A stretch of 64,000 bases of DNA from Planctomycetota bacterium (GTDB taxonomy: Bacteria > Planctomycetota > Phycisphaerae > Phycisphaerales > Phycisphaeraceae). Of this stretch, positions 10,301 to 17,890 are shown piece by piece. The notes under the pieces are model-generated. The model had not been told where the DNA came from. It made no database searches and saw only the letters and a list, made by a program, of their open reading frames with translations. The stretch spans positions 1 to 64,000 of the forward strand of contig JAIOPN010000017.1 of assembly GCA_021413865.1 (NCBI GenBank). The letters run 5' to 3'. The position numbers were made by a program, and so were the translations under genes. The first letter of the stretch is position 1. Each line of letters starts with the position of its first letter.

Positions 10301-10353
10301 AGACACAGAAGAGAGATGCCGATGAAGCGGGTGATGCTCGGGCGTGTCTTCAT
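7348..10353 (-). CDS. large secreted TPR-type repeat protein of the ExbBD-VWA operon
   Basis: A 1001-residue protein with an N-terminal signal sequence (MKTRPSITRFIGISLLCLSA, then a cleavage-like AHGQ). The remainder is hydrophilic and almost wholly alpha-helical in composition, with many degenerate TPR-like pairs such as KAGQPDQALAALTAAQTQG and LNTGDAKGALEIIEPLMGKF. No catalytic motif is seen. The C-terminus is charged and ends in a short Pro/Lys stretch. It follows the three ExbD genes with a 62-bp gap, all on the minus strand. A periplasmic scaffold partner of the ExbB/ExbD motor is a reasonable inference, because secreted TPR proteins regularly accompany such operons in planctomycetes. 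Confidence 0.8.
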   Translation of the reverse strand: MKTRPSITRFIGISLLCLSACVSQAHGQVSNLDPTMLIEGLRKEGMGELLKHLITKLQADPKSDPVVLKHVLINQHLLDYSQKWARAAKLPDAAAIEALRKEARADFDQSLTDRRDLIAKYPKHDLRPLWQTDLAEQLFDDYLRKINQNAAEFYELGVPTAEQREAFEKSAVEMFEQLSDADRRFFDLIGEMPRRPDHVARVINTGMWDRITKQYNELRTPYFLAYGAFYVALLPDSNPYYRNLGKNSVIPAAVQGKTPTEERARLLGIAVEKLQKFLDDKNDMNNVLRPSQSLAGRAKLQQGKINEATDLLDPIINANTTDLVDLVSRVARGYAYEKAGQPDQALAALTAAQTQGLARQELPFRLLVVDATHLLLLSRAMAQPADKRAQGLTTAYEPYQQLFADPALGAALPIVKAYVFKRWESSIPPGRDLKDEPALVVAAIGETSEQAGQEMAMRAGDLANAGNTAEAEKLTKEAHVKLERSVKVNTDLLARPNLSNSIKAQAMFNLAHARYFLDPGDDGVGVKVAGILVDLAEQLPDQALAETAIDRAITGLLFPMHIRPQRPPGVSEMYERAMKVLLTKYPTTETADNQRFYYANSVLVPAQRYAEAVSALRAVHNAHADYYPAQRLLVETDQVIFRAAKEREERKKLGNAVVMDATRVRDEAERDMGAAAGDRLVAVRQAAGWSRLILADMAVELDPATNEKEADANIEKALKYLDGFDRDFNADPELISMMLERRIVFHFKVDKLADATAEAKRMMDAFPDQAAGVINAVLTDVDRQIEDLNGRAANPVIADFDRKRLLELAQKKSVAETELATLLRTWAADPKRGKDAEGLLPFDLILARAKLNTGDAKGALEIIEPLMGKFPQNGELINAVGEARFIIAKELIKTDKAQGTAMMNDKVAPLFNSIITGVPAENGKYPDIWWNAWMRRLQISDLVQHGLEDIPLKVRQLEGVDTNLGGDRYKTELSRLRAKYAGLEATVAAPPPPKTDKPKNP

Positions 10354-10415
10354 ACCAAACTCATTCTCATCTTAGGTGCGTTTCTGCGGTGGGCGGTGGA
10401 TCATCAGGCTCCGCA

Positions 10416-11015
10416 TCAGCCGCCGGAGCGGGAGAAGCTGATGTCGGAGTAGCGGGCGGAGATGGCTGCGTTGAAAGCGTTGACCACGTGCTGCCAGCGG
10501 ACCTCGCCGTCGGGCTTGATGATCACGGGGTTGTCGGGCTTGTAAGGCCCGGTGAAGCCGCGGGAGGGATCGGATTGCATCTGGTTGAGCTGCGTCTGGA
10601 GTTCCGTGAAGTCCCGCGTGGAGTTCATGGAGCCCTCGATGTTGACGCTGTAACTGTCGCCCGCGGAAGCGACATTAATGACGATGGGGTTCTTGGGGAT
10701 TTCGGCGACCGGCGCCCCGCCGGTGCCGCCGGAGCCCGAGGCGGGGAGCTTGGCGGTCAGGACGCCCTCGCCCACGGCGAAATTGGCGGTGAGGATAAAG
10801 AAGATCAGGATGTTGAAGGCCATGTCGAGCATGGCGACGAGGTTGAGGGTGATCTCGTTGCGCTCGAGGCGTTTGGGACGCTTGCGTGGCGTCTCTTCGA
10901 TGCGGGTCGCCGGGACAGCGAACGGATCGGGCGGTGCGGCTGCGGCGGTCGGCGGCGGCGCGGCGCCCGGATTGGGGGTTGGGCGGGGTTTCGGGTTGTT
11001 GGTTTCGTCGGCCAT
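10416..11015 (-). CDS. ExbD/TolR family biopolymer transport protein (copy 1)
   Basis: A 199-residue ExbD/TolR-type protein. A Pro/Ala-rich cytoplasmic N-terminus of about 55 residues precedes RNEITLNLVAMLDMAFNILIFFIL, cut here by family convention into the membrane helix; Asp64 in it aligns with the proton-carrying aspartate of E. coli ExbD (Asp25). The periplasmic domain contains PNNPV-like strands and ends in WQHVVNAFNAAISARYSDIS, typical of the ExbD C-terminal fold. It is a close tandem paralogue of the next gene (shared MADET start, NEITLNLVAMLDMAF and NAFNAAISARYSDISF). With ExbB it would form an inner-membrane proton-driven motor. The longer N-terminus distinguishes it from copy 2. Confidence 0.93.
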   Translation of the reverse strand: MADETNNPKPRPTPNPGAAPPPTAAAAPPDPFAVPATRIEETPRKRPKRLERNEITLNLVAMLDMAFNILIFFILTANFAVGEGVLTAKLPASGSGGTGGAPVAEIPKNPIVINVASAGDSYSVNIEGSMNSTRDFTELQTQLNQMQSDPSRGFTGPYKPDNPVIIKPDGEVRWQHVVNAFNAAISARYSDISFSRSGG

Positions 11016-11054
11016 GTTCGTGATTCGTGTTTTGCTTGACGGGATGATCGGGGT

Positions 11055-11645
11055 TTAGTGCGAGACCTCTACGATGCTGTAACCGTTCCCATCGCCGGCG
11101 TCGGCCACCGTGACCACGACCGGCGAGGCCAGCCCGCCCCGGCTCACCGGGTCGCGGCTGGCGGCGAAGCTGATGTCAGAATAGCGGGCGGAGATGGCGG
11201 CGTTGAAGGCGTTAACGACGTGCTGCCACCGGACCCCGCCATCGGACCTAATGACGACGGGGTTGTCGGACTTGTACGCGCCGGCCCGGCCGTGCGCGGG
11301 GTCGGACTGCATCTGGCTAAGTTGGGACTGGAGCTCGGTGAAGTCGCGCGTCGAGGCAACGGAGCCCTCGATGTTGAGGTTGTAGCCCCCGGAGCCCGCG
11401 GAGGAGACGTTGATGACTATGGGATTCTTGGGGATCTCCCGCGCCTTGGTGAGGAGAATCTCGGGGTCGGGCGGTTCCGGGAGCTTGGCGGTCAGCACAC
11501 CCTCGCCGGCGGCGAAGTTGGCGGTGAGGATGAAGAAGATCAGGATGTTGAAGGCCATATCAAGCATGGCGACGAGGTTGAGGGTGATTTCGTTGCGCTC
11601 GCCGCGTTTGCGGCGGGGTTTCGTGTTGTCGGTTTCGTCGGCCAT
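11055..11645 (-). CDS. ExbD/TolR family biopolymer transport protein (copy 2)
   Basis: A 196-residue ExbD/TolR protein. The start is placed at 11645 (MADETDN), because it matches copy 1 and has GGAAGG eight bases upstream; the frame is open further to 11726 but that stretch overlaps the preceding stop. The single membrane helix carries Asp29 in NLVAMLDMAFNILIFF, the expected proton-translocating residue. The periplasmic domain matches copy 1 through most of its length (ARYSDISFA), then adds a C-terminal extension of about 30 residues ending in VEVSH that copy 1 lacks. Together the copies suggest a gene duplication inside the operon and possibly hetero-oligomeric ExbD pairs in the motor. Confidence 0.92.
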   Translation of the reverse strand: MADETDNTKPRRKRGERNEITLNLVAMLDMAFNILIFFILTANFAAGEGVLTAKLPEPPDPEILLTKAREIPKNPIVINVSSAGSGGYNLNIEGSVASTRDFTELQSQLSQMQSDPAHGRAGAYKSDNPVVIRSDGGVRWQHVVNAFNAAISARYSDISFAASRDPVSRGGLASPVVVTVADAGDGNGYSIVEVSH

Positions 11646-11712
11646 GTTTGTGACCTTCCGGTTTGGTTTGCCCATACCTGACGACGAACCACGCGGGACC
11701 CGGCGGCCGGGT

Positions 11713-12165
11713 TTAGTGCTTATCAACTTCCGCGACGATGTAAACGGTTTTGACCCCCGACTCGGCGATCGCGGTCATGACCGGGTGGACCTGGTCATAC
11801 CGGATGGTCTTGTCGGCACGGAGGCTGATGGTGATGTCCTTGTTGATCGCGACTTCCTTGGCCAGTTGCGCGGTGATCAGGCCCATCTGCTCCAGCGTGT
11901 AGGGCTTGCCCGCGAAGAGCAGGCCTCCCGCCTCGCCCGTGCCGCCCGGGACGGGCACGATGTTGACCACGAGCTTGGAGGAGAGGTCGGCCTTGCTGTT
12001 GGCCTTCGAGCCGTCGGGGTGGGGCGAGACCACTTCCTTGGGCAGGTCGGCGGTGGAGTAGTTGGTGATGAGGATGAAGAACATGATGAGATTGAGCACC
12101 ACGTCCAACATCGCGGTGATGTTCAACTCGGGTTTGGATCGCGTGATCTTGGGTCTTCTGGCCAT
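11713..12165 (-). CDS. ExbD/TolR family biopolymer transport protein (copy 3)
   Basis: A 150-residue ExbD/TolR protein, nearest to the ExbB gene and the most compact of the three. The N-terminus is short (MARRPKITRSKPELNITAML), and Asp21 in TAMLDVVLNLIMFF is the conserved membrane aspartate. The periplasmic part ends in VMTAIAESGVKTVYIVAEV, the standard ExbD closing strands. It is clearly more distant from copies 1 and 2 than they are from each other. The 42-bp gap from the ExbB stop-to-start junction and common strand support co-transcription. This copy is the best candidate for the ancestral partner of the channel protein. Confidence 0.93.
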   Translation of the reverse strand: MARRPKITRSKPELNITAMLDVVLNLIMFFILITNYSTADLPKEVVSPHPDGSKANSKADLSSKLVVNIVPVPGGTGEAGGLLFAGKPYTLEQMGLITAQLAKEVAINKDITISLRADKTIRYDQVHPVMTAIAESGVKTVYIVAEVDKH

Positions 12166-12207
12166 GTCGGGCTTTCGGCCTGGTGGCGGTCGGGATGAAC
12201 CCGGGGG

Positions 12208-12930
12208 TTATTTCCGGCCCGGCGCGGGGCGGAACGGGCGGATGAGGTCCATGACCTTGGCGAGGCTTTCCTCGGTGAGGCCTTCCGTCTTGGAGCGGAG
12301 CATGCCGTACGCGAGCACGGCGGGGATGGCGACGATCAGGCCCCAGAAGGTGGAGACGAGGGCCGCGGAGATACCACCGGCGAGTTCCTCGGGCTTGGGC
12401 GCTCCGCCCGCGGAGGCCATCGCGAAGAACGAGTTGATCATGCCGTACACCGTGCCGAACAGGCCGACCATCGGCCCCAGGGCGCCGAAGATGTTGAGGA
12501 CTTCCATGCCGCGGATCTGCACGGCGCTGCCGGTGAAGGCGGCCTCCTCGGCGGAGTCACGCATGGCGCTGAAGCCGTGCGGCGCCTGGCTGAGCGCCGA
12601 GTGCATGATCTTGGCGAACATCGAGCGATCGGTGTGGCAGAGGTCGATGACCTCCTTGTATTTTTTCTCGGCCAGGAGTTGCTCGACCTGCGTGACCGTT
12701 TCCTCGGGGAGCATGACGCTCTTGCGGACGGCCATGCTGTTCTTCACGATCAGCGCGACGCCGACCATGGAGAGCAGGATGGTGCTCCAGATCAGGATGT
12801 TGCCGAACATGTCGCGGGAGAAGAAGAACTGGGGAATGAGGCTCTTGTGGGTGCCTTCCTGGGCCATGGCGGGCGAGGCGAGCAGGGCCAGGGCGAGCAG
12901 GGTGAACAACACGGTGATGCGACGAAGCAT
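12208..12930 (-). CDS. MotA/TolQ/ExbB proton channel family protein
   Basis: A 240-residue ExbB/TolQ-type channel subunit. It begins with a signal-like hydrophobic segment (MLRRITVLFTLLALALLASP...AQ), as many planctomycete and gammaproteobacterial ExbB variants do, followed by three membrane helices: FGNILIWSTILLSMVGVALI, LNIFGALGPMVGLFGTVYGM and GGISAALVSTFWGLIVAIPA. The last two contain the GLFGTV and ALVSTFWGL signatures of the TolQ/ExbB pore. A strong AAGGAG ribosome site lies five bases before the ATG. It is the only ExbB-type gene seen here although three ExbD genes accompany it. It should form the pentameric channel of a proton-motive-force motor in the inner membrane. Confidence 0.95.
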   Translation of the reverse strand: MLRRITVLFTLLALALLASPAMAQEGTHKSLIPQFFFSRDMFGNILIWSTILLSMVGVALIVKNSMAVRKSVMLPEETVTQVEQLLAEKKYKEVIDLCHTDRSMFAKIMHSALSQAPHGFSAMRDSAEEAAFTGSAVQIRGMEVLNIFGALGPMVGLFGTVYGMINSFFAMASAGGAPKPEELAGGISAALVSTFWGLIVAIPAVLAYGMLRSKTEGLTEESLAKVMDLIRPFRPAPGRK

Positions 12931-12961
12931 AACGGCTCCTTAGGAGGAAGAACGAAAAGGA

Positions 12962-14146
12962 TTACTCGGGCGGGTTCGGTTCGGCGGCGCTGGTCTCTGT
13001 GGGTGCGGCGAGCATCTTGCGGACGGCCTCGATGCGCTTCGTGTAGGCGGGTTCCTGGTCGTCGTCGATCATCAGCGCGGCCTTGGTGAGCAGCTTGGAG
13101 GCCGTCTCGTTGTCGCCCAGCTTGTGGTGGATGTAGGCGGCCTCGACCAGCGACGGCCCGACGTAGGACGAGTTGGGGAAGTAAACCACGACGCTCATGA
13201 AGCTCAGGCCGGCGTCCTTGTACCCGTCCGGCGACCGGGACTTGTCGGCGATGTTCAGCTCCGCGAGGCCGCGCTGAAACAGACGCATGCCCAGCTCGTT
13301 GGTCGGCTTGGAGAGGACCTCGTTCACCTTGGCGCGGGCGGCGTCGAACTCGCCGCGCTGCAGGAGGAGCACGATCTCGTCCGTGCTGCCCTTGAACTGG
13401 TGCGGGAGAACGACCGCGGAAGCCTCCTCCGCGCCACGCGGCGTGGCGGTGGGACGGCCGCCGGTGGAGGGGGGCGGGCTCGATGGAGTAGATGTACCGG
13501 TGCGGGTTCCGCTTGGCGCGGGCGCCTCCGTGGTCTCGGTCGCGGGCGGCGCGACGGCGCTCACGAGTTTTTTTACGGCCGCGGCGCCGGTCTCATCGAG
13601 AGAAGGGATCGCCTGCTGCAGACGCTTGATGAGCTCCGCCCGCTTGGCCGCCGGCGCCGTGTTCAGCGATGCGATGGGCAGCGGGTCGGGGATCAGCCCG
13701 GCCTGCGGCTTCTCGCGAAGGAGCGTGAGGGTCGTGTCCACGGCCTCGGCGGGCTTGTTGAGGCGGTCCAGAGCGCCGACCATCAGCCGCATCGTCCAGT
13801 GACGCAGCCACGGCTGCCGCGCGGTGGTGAGCACCTTGCCCAGCGATTCGAGCGCCGCGGCGTCACTGCCGGCGTCGATCGCCGCCTGCGCAACGGCCAG
13901 GTCGGGGTACGTGCTGAGCCGCAGGCCCTGGAGCGACGAGATCGGGCGGTTGACTTCGGTGCCGGCGTTGTTCAGGTAAACGATCTGCCCGTCGACCACG
14001 TTCTGCACGGCGACGTCGTCGATCCACGCCCCGCTGAGCTTGACGGCGTCGGCGCGGGCGTCGGCGAAGGCGAGCATCGCCACGACCGATGCGGCCACCG
14101 CGCCCAGGAGGCGCCGCCGGACGTGTGCTTGCGGGGCGGTCTTCAT
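12962..14146 (-). CDS. periplasmic TPR-like protein of the ExbBD-VWA operon
   Basis: A 394-residue secreted protein: signal sequence at residues 1-32 (LLGAVAASVVAMLAFADARA), a region with a short SH3-like strand pattern (GAWIDDVAVQNVVDGQIVYL), helical repeats, a Thr/Pro/Ser-rich linker at about 205-245, and a second helical repeat block (LLQRGEFDAARAKVNEVLSK). No catalytic residues are apparent. Its ATG overlaps the TGA stop of the upstream VWA gene in a four-base ATGA junction, which strongly implies translational coupling. It lies 31 bp before the ExbB gene. Role inferred: periplasmic adaptor for the VWA/ExbBD apparatus. Confidence 0.8.
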   Translation of the reverse strand: MKTAPQAHVRRRLLGAVAASVVAMLAFADARADAVKLSGAWIDDVAVQNVVDGQIVYLNNAGTEVNRPISSLQGLRLSTYPDLAVAQAAIDAGSDAAALESLGKVLTTARQPWLRHWTMRLMVGALDRLNKPAEAVDTTLTLLREKPQAGLIPDPLPIASLNTAPAAKRAELIKRLQQAIPSLDETGAAAVKKLVSAVAPPATETTEAPAPSGTRTGTSTPSSPPPSTGGRPTATPRGAEEASAVVLPHQFKGSTDEIVLLLQRGEFDAARAKVNEVLSKPTNELGMRLFQRGLAELNIADKSRSPDGYKDAGLSFMSVVVYFPNSSYVGPSLVEAAYIHHKLGDNETASKLLTKAALMIDDDQEPAYTKRIEAVRKMLAAPTETSAAEPNPPE

Positions 14147-15255
14147 TGGATCTGCAGCTCCCTGGCGTCGAGGAACTTGTAGATGCCGCCGCTGCGCGTG
14201 CTGATCAGCTCAAGGGTGCCTTTGAGGTTCTTGGCGACGAGCGGGTCCTGGTAGATGAACTGGATGGTGTTGATCTTCGTGCCGGCGGAGTTGGCGCGTT
14301 CGATGTCCGCCAGGAGGCGGCGCTGGTCCACCTCGAAGCGGCCGTTGCCGGTGATGTTGTCGGAGAGCACGTAGATGAGCTGGGGCTGGTACTGGAGGGC
14401 GAGCTTGAGGGCCTTGACCGGGTTGGTGCCGCCGCCGGGGATGATGTTGCCCGCGGCCGGGTCGATCCACTCGATGACGCGCTTCTTGGTCTCCGCGTTG
14501 GCGGGCTTGAGGTTACGCGGCGGGACTTCCTTGACGTCGTCGCCCTGGAAGAAGATGACGGTGAAGGACTGCACCTCGGAGAGCGCGTTGATGGAGCGTT
14601 TGAGCTCGTTGATGACGAAGGGGAGTGTGTCGATGAGCGAGCCCGAGGCGTCGATGAGGTAGATGATTTTCTTGGCGTTGCCGCCGTTGCCGAAGAAGCC
14701 GACGCGCAGGCCGCCGCCGCCGCCCCCGCCGGTCCCTGTGCCAAAGGGGCTGCCCCCCCCGCCGCCAGCGCCGCCGCCGCCGCCGGTGCCGAAACCGATG
14801 ATCATGCTCCCGGGCCCGCCGCCCGAGCCGGGGCCGACGCCCGAACCCTTACCGCCGCCCGTGCCGGTTCCGCCCAGGCCCGCGACGCCCGTCTTACCCG
14901 GCCCCAGGGCCGCGGCGGACGTCGAAGTCGAGCGGGAGAGCTTGGTGGACGCCATGGCCGTCGAGGTGCTCATCCGGCCGGTCATGGGCACGCCGGGGGT
15001 CGCGCTGAAGGTGGAGATGGGGATGATCGGCTCTTCAATCTCGATGTCCAGCTTCTGGACGCTGTTCCACGTCATGAATACCGCCAGCAGGACAATGCCC
15101 AGGTGGAGGAGGATCGAGATGCCCCACGGGGCGAGCGTCTCAAGAAGCAGATTGGCTTCCTCACGGACGGTGGGTTCTTCCTGCCCCTCTTCGACGGGGG
15201 GCTTGCCCTCGGGTAACGCGCCGCTGTTGGGGGTTTGATCTGCAAAACCAAGCAT
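14143..15255 (-). CDS. VWA domain-containing protein with TonB-like membrane anchor (copy 1)
   Basis: A 370-residue protein in three parts. First, a cytoplasmic N-terminus and one membrane helix (PWGISILLHLGIVLLAVFMT) in which Ser47 and His51 form an SxxxH pattern like that of the TonB helix that contacts ExbB/ExbD. Second, an extended Gly/Ser-rich linker at about residues 105-190. Third, a VWA domain with a complete MIDAS: DASGS at 202-206, GGGTNP, and LSDNITG. An AGGAG ribosome site lies eight bases before the ATG. The stop overlaps the next TPR gene by four bases. The layout is like TonB (helix, periplasm-spanning linker, terminal domain) but with a metal-dependent adhesion domain at the end. 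Confidence 0.88.
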   Translation of the reverse strand: MLGFADQTPNSGALPEGKPPVEEGQEEPTVREEANLLLETLAPWGISILLHLGIVLLAVFMTWNSVQKLDIEIEEPIIPISTFSATPGVPMTGRMSTSTAMASTKLSRSTSTSAAALGPGKTGVAGLGGTGTGGGKGSGVGPGSGGGPGSMIIGFGTGGGGGAGGGGGSPFGTGTGGGGGGGLRVGFFGNGGNAKKIIYLIDASGSLIDTLPFVINELKRSINALSEVQSFTVIFFQGDDVKEVPPRNLKPANAETKKRVIEWIDPAAGNIIPGGGTNPVKALKLALQYQPQLIYVLSDNITGNGRFEVDQRRLLADIERANSAGTKINTIQFIYQDPLVAKNLKGTLELISTRSGGIYKFLDARELQIQ

Positions 15256-15382
15256 GGCTTAGCTCCTGCTCACACGCCGCGTCGCGCCCCGTTTCGGCTT
15301 ACGGCGGCACGCGGCATATTCAAACGTAATACGCTGCCCTTGTCCAGCCGGTTTGCGCCCGCGTGCCGTCCGCGGCGCACCG

Positions 15383-16465
15383 TCAGCGGAGATTGAGTTG
15401 TCGATCATCTATGAAAGTATAGACCCCGTTGCTCTCCGCGCTGATCATTTCCATGGTGGCCCGCAGCCCTTTTGCGGCCAGCGGGTCCTGCTGGCGAAAC
15501 TGGATTGTGTTGATCTGTACACCCGTGCGGTTCACCCGGCGGATGTTCGCCAGCAGCCGTTGCTGATCGATCTCGAACCGCTGCGATCCCACGCCGGTGA
15601 TGTTGTCCGACAGCAGGAAGACCAACTGGGGCTTGTAGCTCAACGCCAGTTCCATTGCCTTGAGCGGGTTGGTGCCACCGCCGGGGATAATGTTGCCCGC
15701 GGCCGGATCGATCCATTCTGCGAATTTTTTCTTGGCTTCGGCGTCCGCATGTTTGAGACCAGCGGGCCGTATCTCCTTGACGTCACCCCCCTGGAAGAAG
15801 ATGACGGTAAAGGATTGTGGTTCGCTGAGATTATTGATGGTCCTGCGCAGCTCATGGGTGATGATCTCGAACGAATCGATGAGCGAGCCGGAAGCGTCAA
15901 CGAGGAAAACGATCTTCGTGCCCTTGCCGCCACAGGCGAAGAAGTTCACCTTGAGGCCGCTACCCCCATTGCCGGACCCGCTGCCGAACGGGTTGCTCCC
16001 ATCGCCGCCATTGCCGTTGCCCCCGCCGCCCGGGCCTATCCCGATAATCGGTCCTCCAACCCCGACCCCCGACCCCGGGCCGCTGCCGTTACCGCGCCCG
16101 AAGACCCCGCCCATGTGGCGTCCATCACTCTTCCCGACGCCGCCCGGAGAAGACTGGTACGCCTTCACCGTGCGCGACTGCTTGCCGTAGGACGCAAACT
16201 CGGCAGTCGCCGATGCCGCCGTCATCCGCGGGACGCCCGGCGTGTTGTCGAGTCCGCCCGACATATAAACCGGCCCGACCCCCCCATCGACTGGTTTCTC
16301 AACATTGATGTTGTTCCACGTCAGGAACACCGCCAGCAGGACGATGCCCAGGTGGACCGCCAGCGACAGGCCCCACGGCCCCAGACGCTCCACGGCCCGC
16401 CGGACCTCTTCACGGACAACCATGTCGATGCTCTCGGCGTTCGACGGCGATGGGGCGATGGCCAT
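15383..16465 (-). CDS. VWA domain-containing protein with TonB-like membrane anchor (copy 2)
   Basis: A 360-residue tandem paralogue of the next gene. The start at 16465 (MAIAPSPSNAES) has AAGGAGTG just upstream; the frame extends to 16759 but that part is low-quality and overlaps the divergent oxidoreductase. The membrane helix WGLSLAVHLGIVLLAVFLTW again carries SxxxH (Ser34, His38). A Gly/Asn/Ser-rich linker follows, then the VWA domain with DASGS at 190-194, GGGTNP and LSDNITG, so the metal-binding site looks intact. The VWA halves of the two copies are much more alike than the linkers. It appears to be the first gene of the minus-strand operon; 127 bp separate it from copy 1. Confidence 0.87.
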   Translation of the reverse strand: MAIAPSPSNAESIDMVVREEVRRAVERLGPWGLSLAVHLGIVLLAVFLTWNNINVEKPVDGGVGPVYMSGGLDNTPGVPRMTAASATAEFASYGKQSRTVKAYQSSPGGVGKSDGRHMGGVFGRGNGSGPGSGVGVGGPIIGIGPGGGGNGNGGDGSNPFGSGSGNGGSGLKVNFFACGGKGTKIVFLVDASGSLIDSFEIITHELRRTINNLSEPQSFTVIFFQGGDVKEIRPAGLKHADAEAKKKFAEWIDPAAGNIIPGGGTNPLKAMELALSYKPQLVFLLSDNITGVGSQRFEIDQQRLLANIRRVNRTGVQINTIQFRQQDPLAAKGLRATMEMISAESNGVYTFIDDRQLNLR

Positions 16466-16687
16466 GAGACACTCCTTATTGATGGAAGGGCTCATCAGGT
16501 CTGACGCACGACGCTCCCCCGGGTTCCATATCCATCTGATTCCGATCCCCCACCAAGCCCAGGGACGAATCCGCGAGTCCCCGGGGTCTTCTCTTCCCCC
16601 CACCCACGCCCCCCTCCGCTTGCCCCCCCGGCCCCGCCTTCTCATAATGCCCCGCTCGCAATCCACCCCCCAACCAAGGAAATCGCC

Positions 16688-17761
16688 ATGGCCAAGAAGT
16701 CCTCCCCAAGCAAGCTCCGCTACGCCTTCATCGGCGCGGGCGGCATCGCCGGCGCCCACATGAGCTACCTCACCAAGTTCGAGGACGTCGAGCTTGTCGG
16801 GCTAGCGGACGTGAGCGAGGCCTCCATGGCCCGCCACGCCAAGACCTACAACATCCCCTCCGCCCACTGCTTCACCAGCTACGAGAAGATGCTCAAGGAG
16901 CTCAAGCCCGACGCGGTGAGCGTCTGCACGCCCAACGGCCTGCACGCCCCCAACACCATCGCCGCCCTCGAGGCCGGCGCCGCCGTCCTGGTTGAAAAGC
17001 CCATGGCCATGAACGCCAAAGAGGCGCAGAAGATGCTCGACACCGCCAAACGCAACAAGCAGAAGCTCGTCATCGGTTTCCAGTACCGCTTCGGCTCCAA
17101 CTCCACCTACCTCAAGTCCGCCGTTGACGCGGGCCAGTTCGGCAACATCATGTATGGCCGCTGCCAGGCGCTGCGCCGACGCGGCATCCCCAACTGGGGC
17201 GTCTTCGGCCGCAAGGAACTCCAGGGCGGCGGGCCGATGATCGACATCGGCGTCCACATCCTCGAGGTCACCCACTTCGTCATGGGTTCGCCCAAGCCCA
17301 TCGCCGCCTTCGGCAACACATGGACCTACATGGGCAACAAGAAGTCCGACGTCATCTCCTCCTGGCCCAACTGGGATCACAAGACCTACTCCGTCGAGGA
17401 CCTGGCCGTCGGCCAGATCCGCTTCGACAACGGCGCGATCCTCACCATCGAGTCGAGTTTCGTCGCCCACGTCGAGAAGGACACCTTCAGCTTCAGCATC
17501 ATGGGCGAGAAGGCCGGTGCGAACTGGGACCCGGCCGCCATCTACCACGATGCCGGCCAATACATGACCAACTCGACCCCCGCCTTCCTCACCCCCAGCG
17601 GTTTCGGCGACCACTTCCAGGCCAAGATGCGCAACTTCGTTGATCATGTCCTCTACAACAAGCCCACCCTCGCCCCCGCCGAGCACGGCGTGATGGTCCA
17701 GAAGATGCTCGACGGCATCTACGCCTCCGCCGCCAAGGGCGCCGAGGTGAAGATCGGCTGA
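16688..17761 (+). CDS. Gfo/Idh/MocA family oxidoreductase
   Basis: A 357-residue NAD(P)-dependent oxidoreductase. The N-terminal Rossmann fold starts RYAFIGAGGIAGAHMSYL (GxGxxG type) and contains VSVCTPNGLHAPNTIAALEAG and the catalytic-lysine motif VEKPMAMN. The C-terminal substrate domain has GGPMIDIGVHILEV, with the conserved Asp and His. These enzymes oxidise or reduce sugars, inositols or sugar acids in the cytoplasm. AAGGAAA lies six bases before the ATG. It diverges from the VWA operon across a 222-bp gap and is followed by a strong terminator, so it is probably a single-gene unit. Its substrate is unknown. Confidence 0.93.
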   Translation: MAKKSSPSKLRYAFIGAGGIAGAHMSYLTKFEDVELVGLADVSEASMARHAKTYNIPSAHCFTSYEKMLKELKPDAVSVCTPNGLHAPNTIAALEAGAAVLVEKPMAMNAKEAQKMLDTAKRNKQKLVIGFQYRFGSNSTYLKSAVDAGQFGNIMYGRCQALRRRGIPNWGVFGRKELQGGGPMIDIGVHILEVTHFVMGSPKPIAAFGNTWTYMGNKKSDVISSWPNWDHKTYSVEDLAVGQIRFDNGAILTIESSFVAHVEKDTFSFSIMGEKAGANWDPAAIYHDAGQYMTNSTPAFLTPSGFGDHFQAKMRNFVDHVLYNKPTLAPAEHGVMVQKMLDGIYASAAKGAEVKIG

Positions 17762-17796
17762 TCGTTTCTCACACGCCCGCCGTCCCATGCCCCAAT

Positions 17797-17829
17797 AAAC
17801 GCCCACGCCAACGCGTGGGCGTTTTCTTT
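17797..17829 (+). terminator. rho-independent terminator after the Gfo/Idh/MocA gene
   Basis: A perfect 12-bp stem (AAACGCCCACGC paired with GCGTGGGCGTTT, loop CAAC) followed by T-rich TTTTCTTT. It lies 36 bp behind the oxidoreductase stop and before the next plus-strand gene. Confidence 0.85.
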
Positions 17830-17890
17830 GACAACCAGCTTCGCCACTCCATGACCTTGACCGCACACGCACGCGCTTTACACTCACGTC

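Noticed and set aside
14700-14900. Repetitive GC-rich tract suggesting a CRISPR or satellite
   Set aside because: It is the codon repetition of the Gly-rich linker of the VWA protein; there are no regular repeat-spacer units.
15317-15346. Possible promoter (TGGACA, 18 bases, TGAATA on the minus strand) before VWA copy 1
   Set aside because: Poor match to both boxes; not enough to separate it from background.
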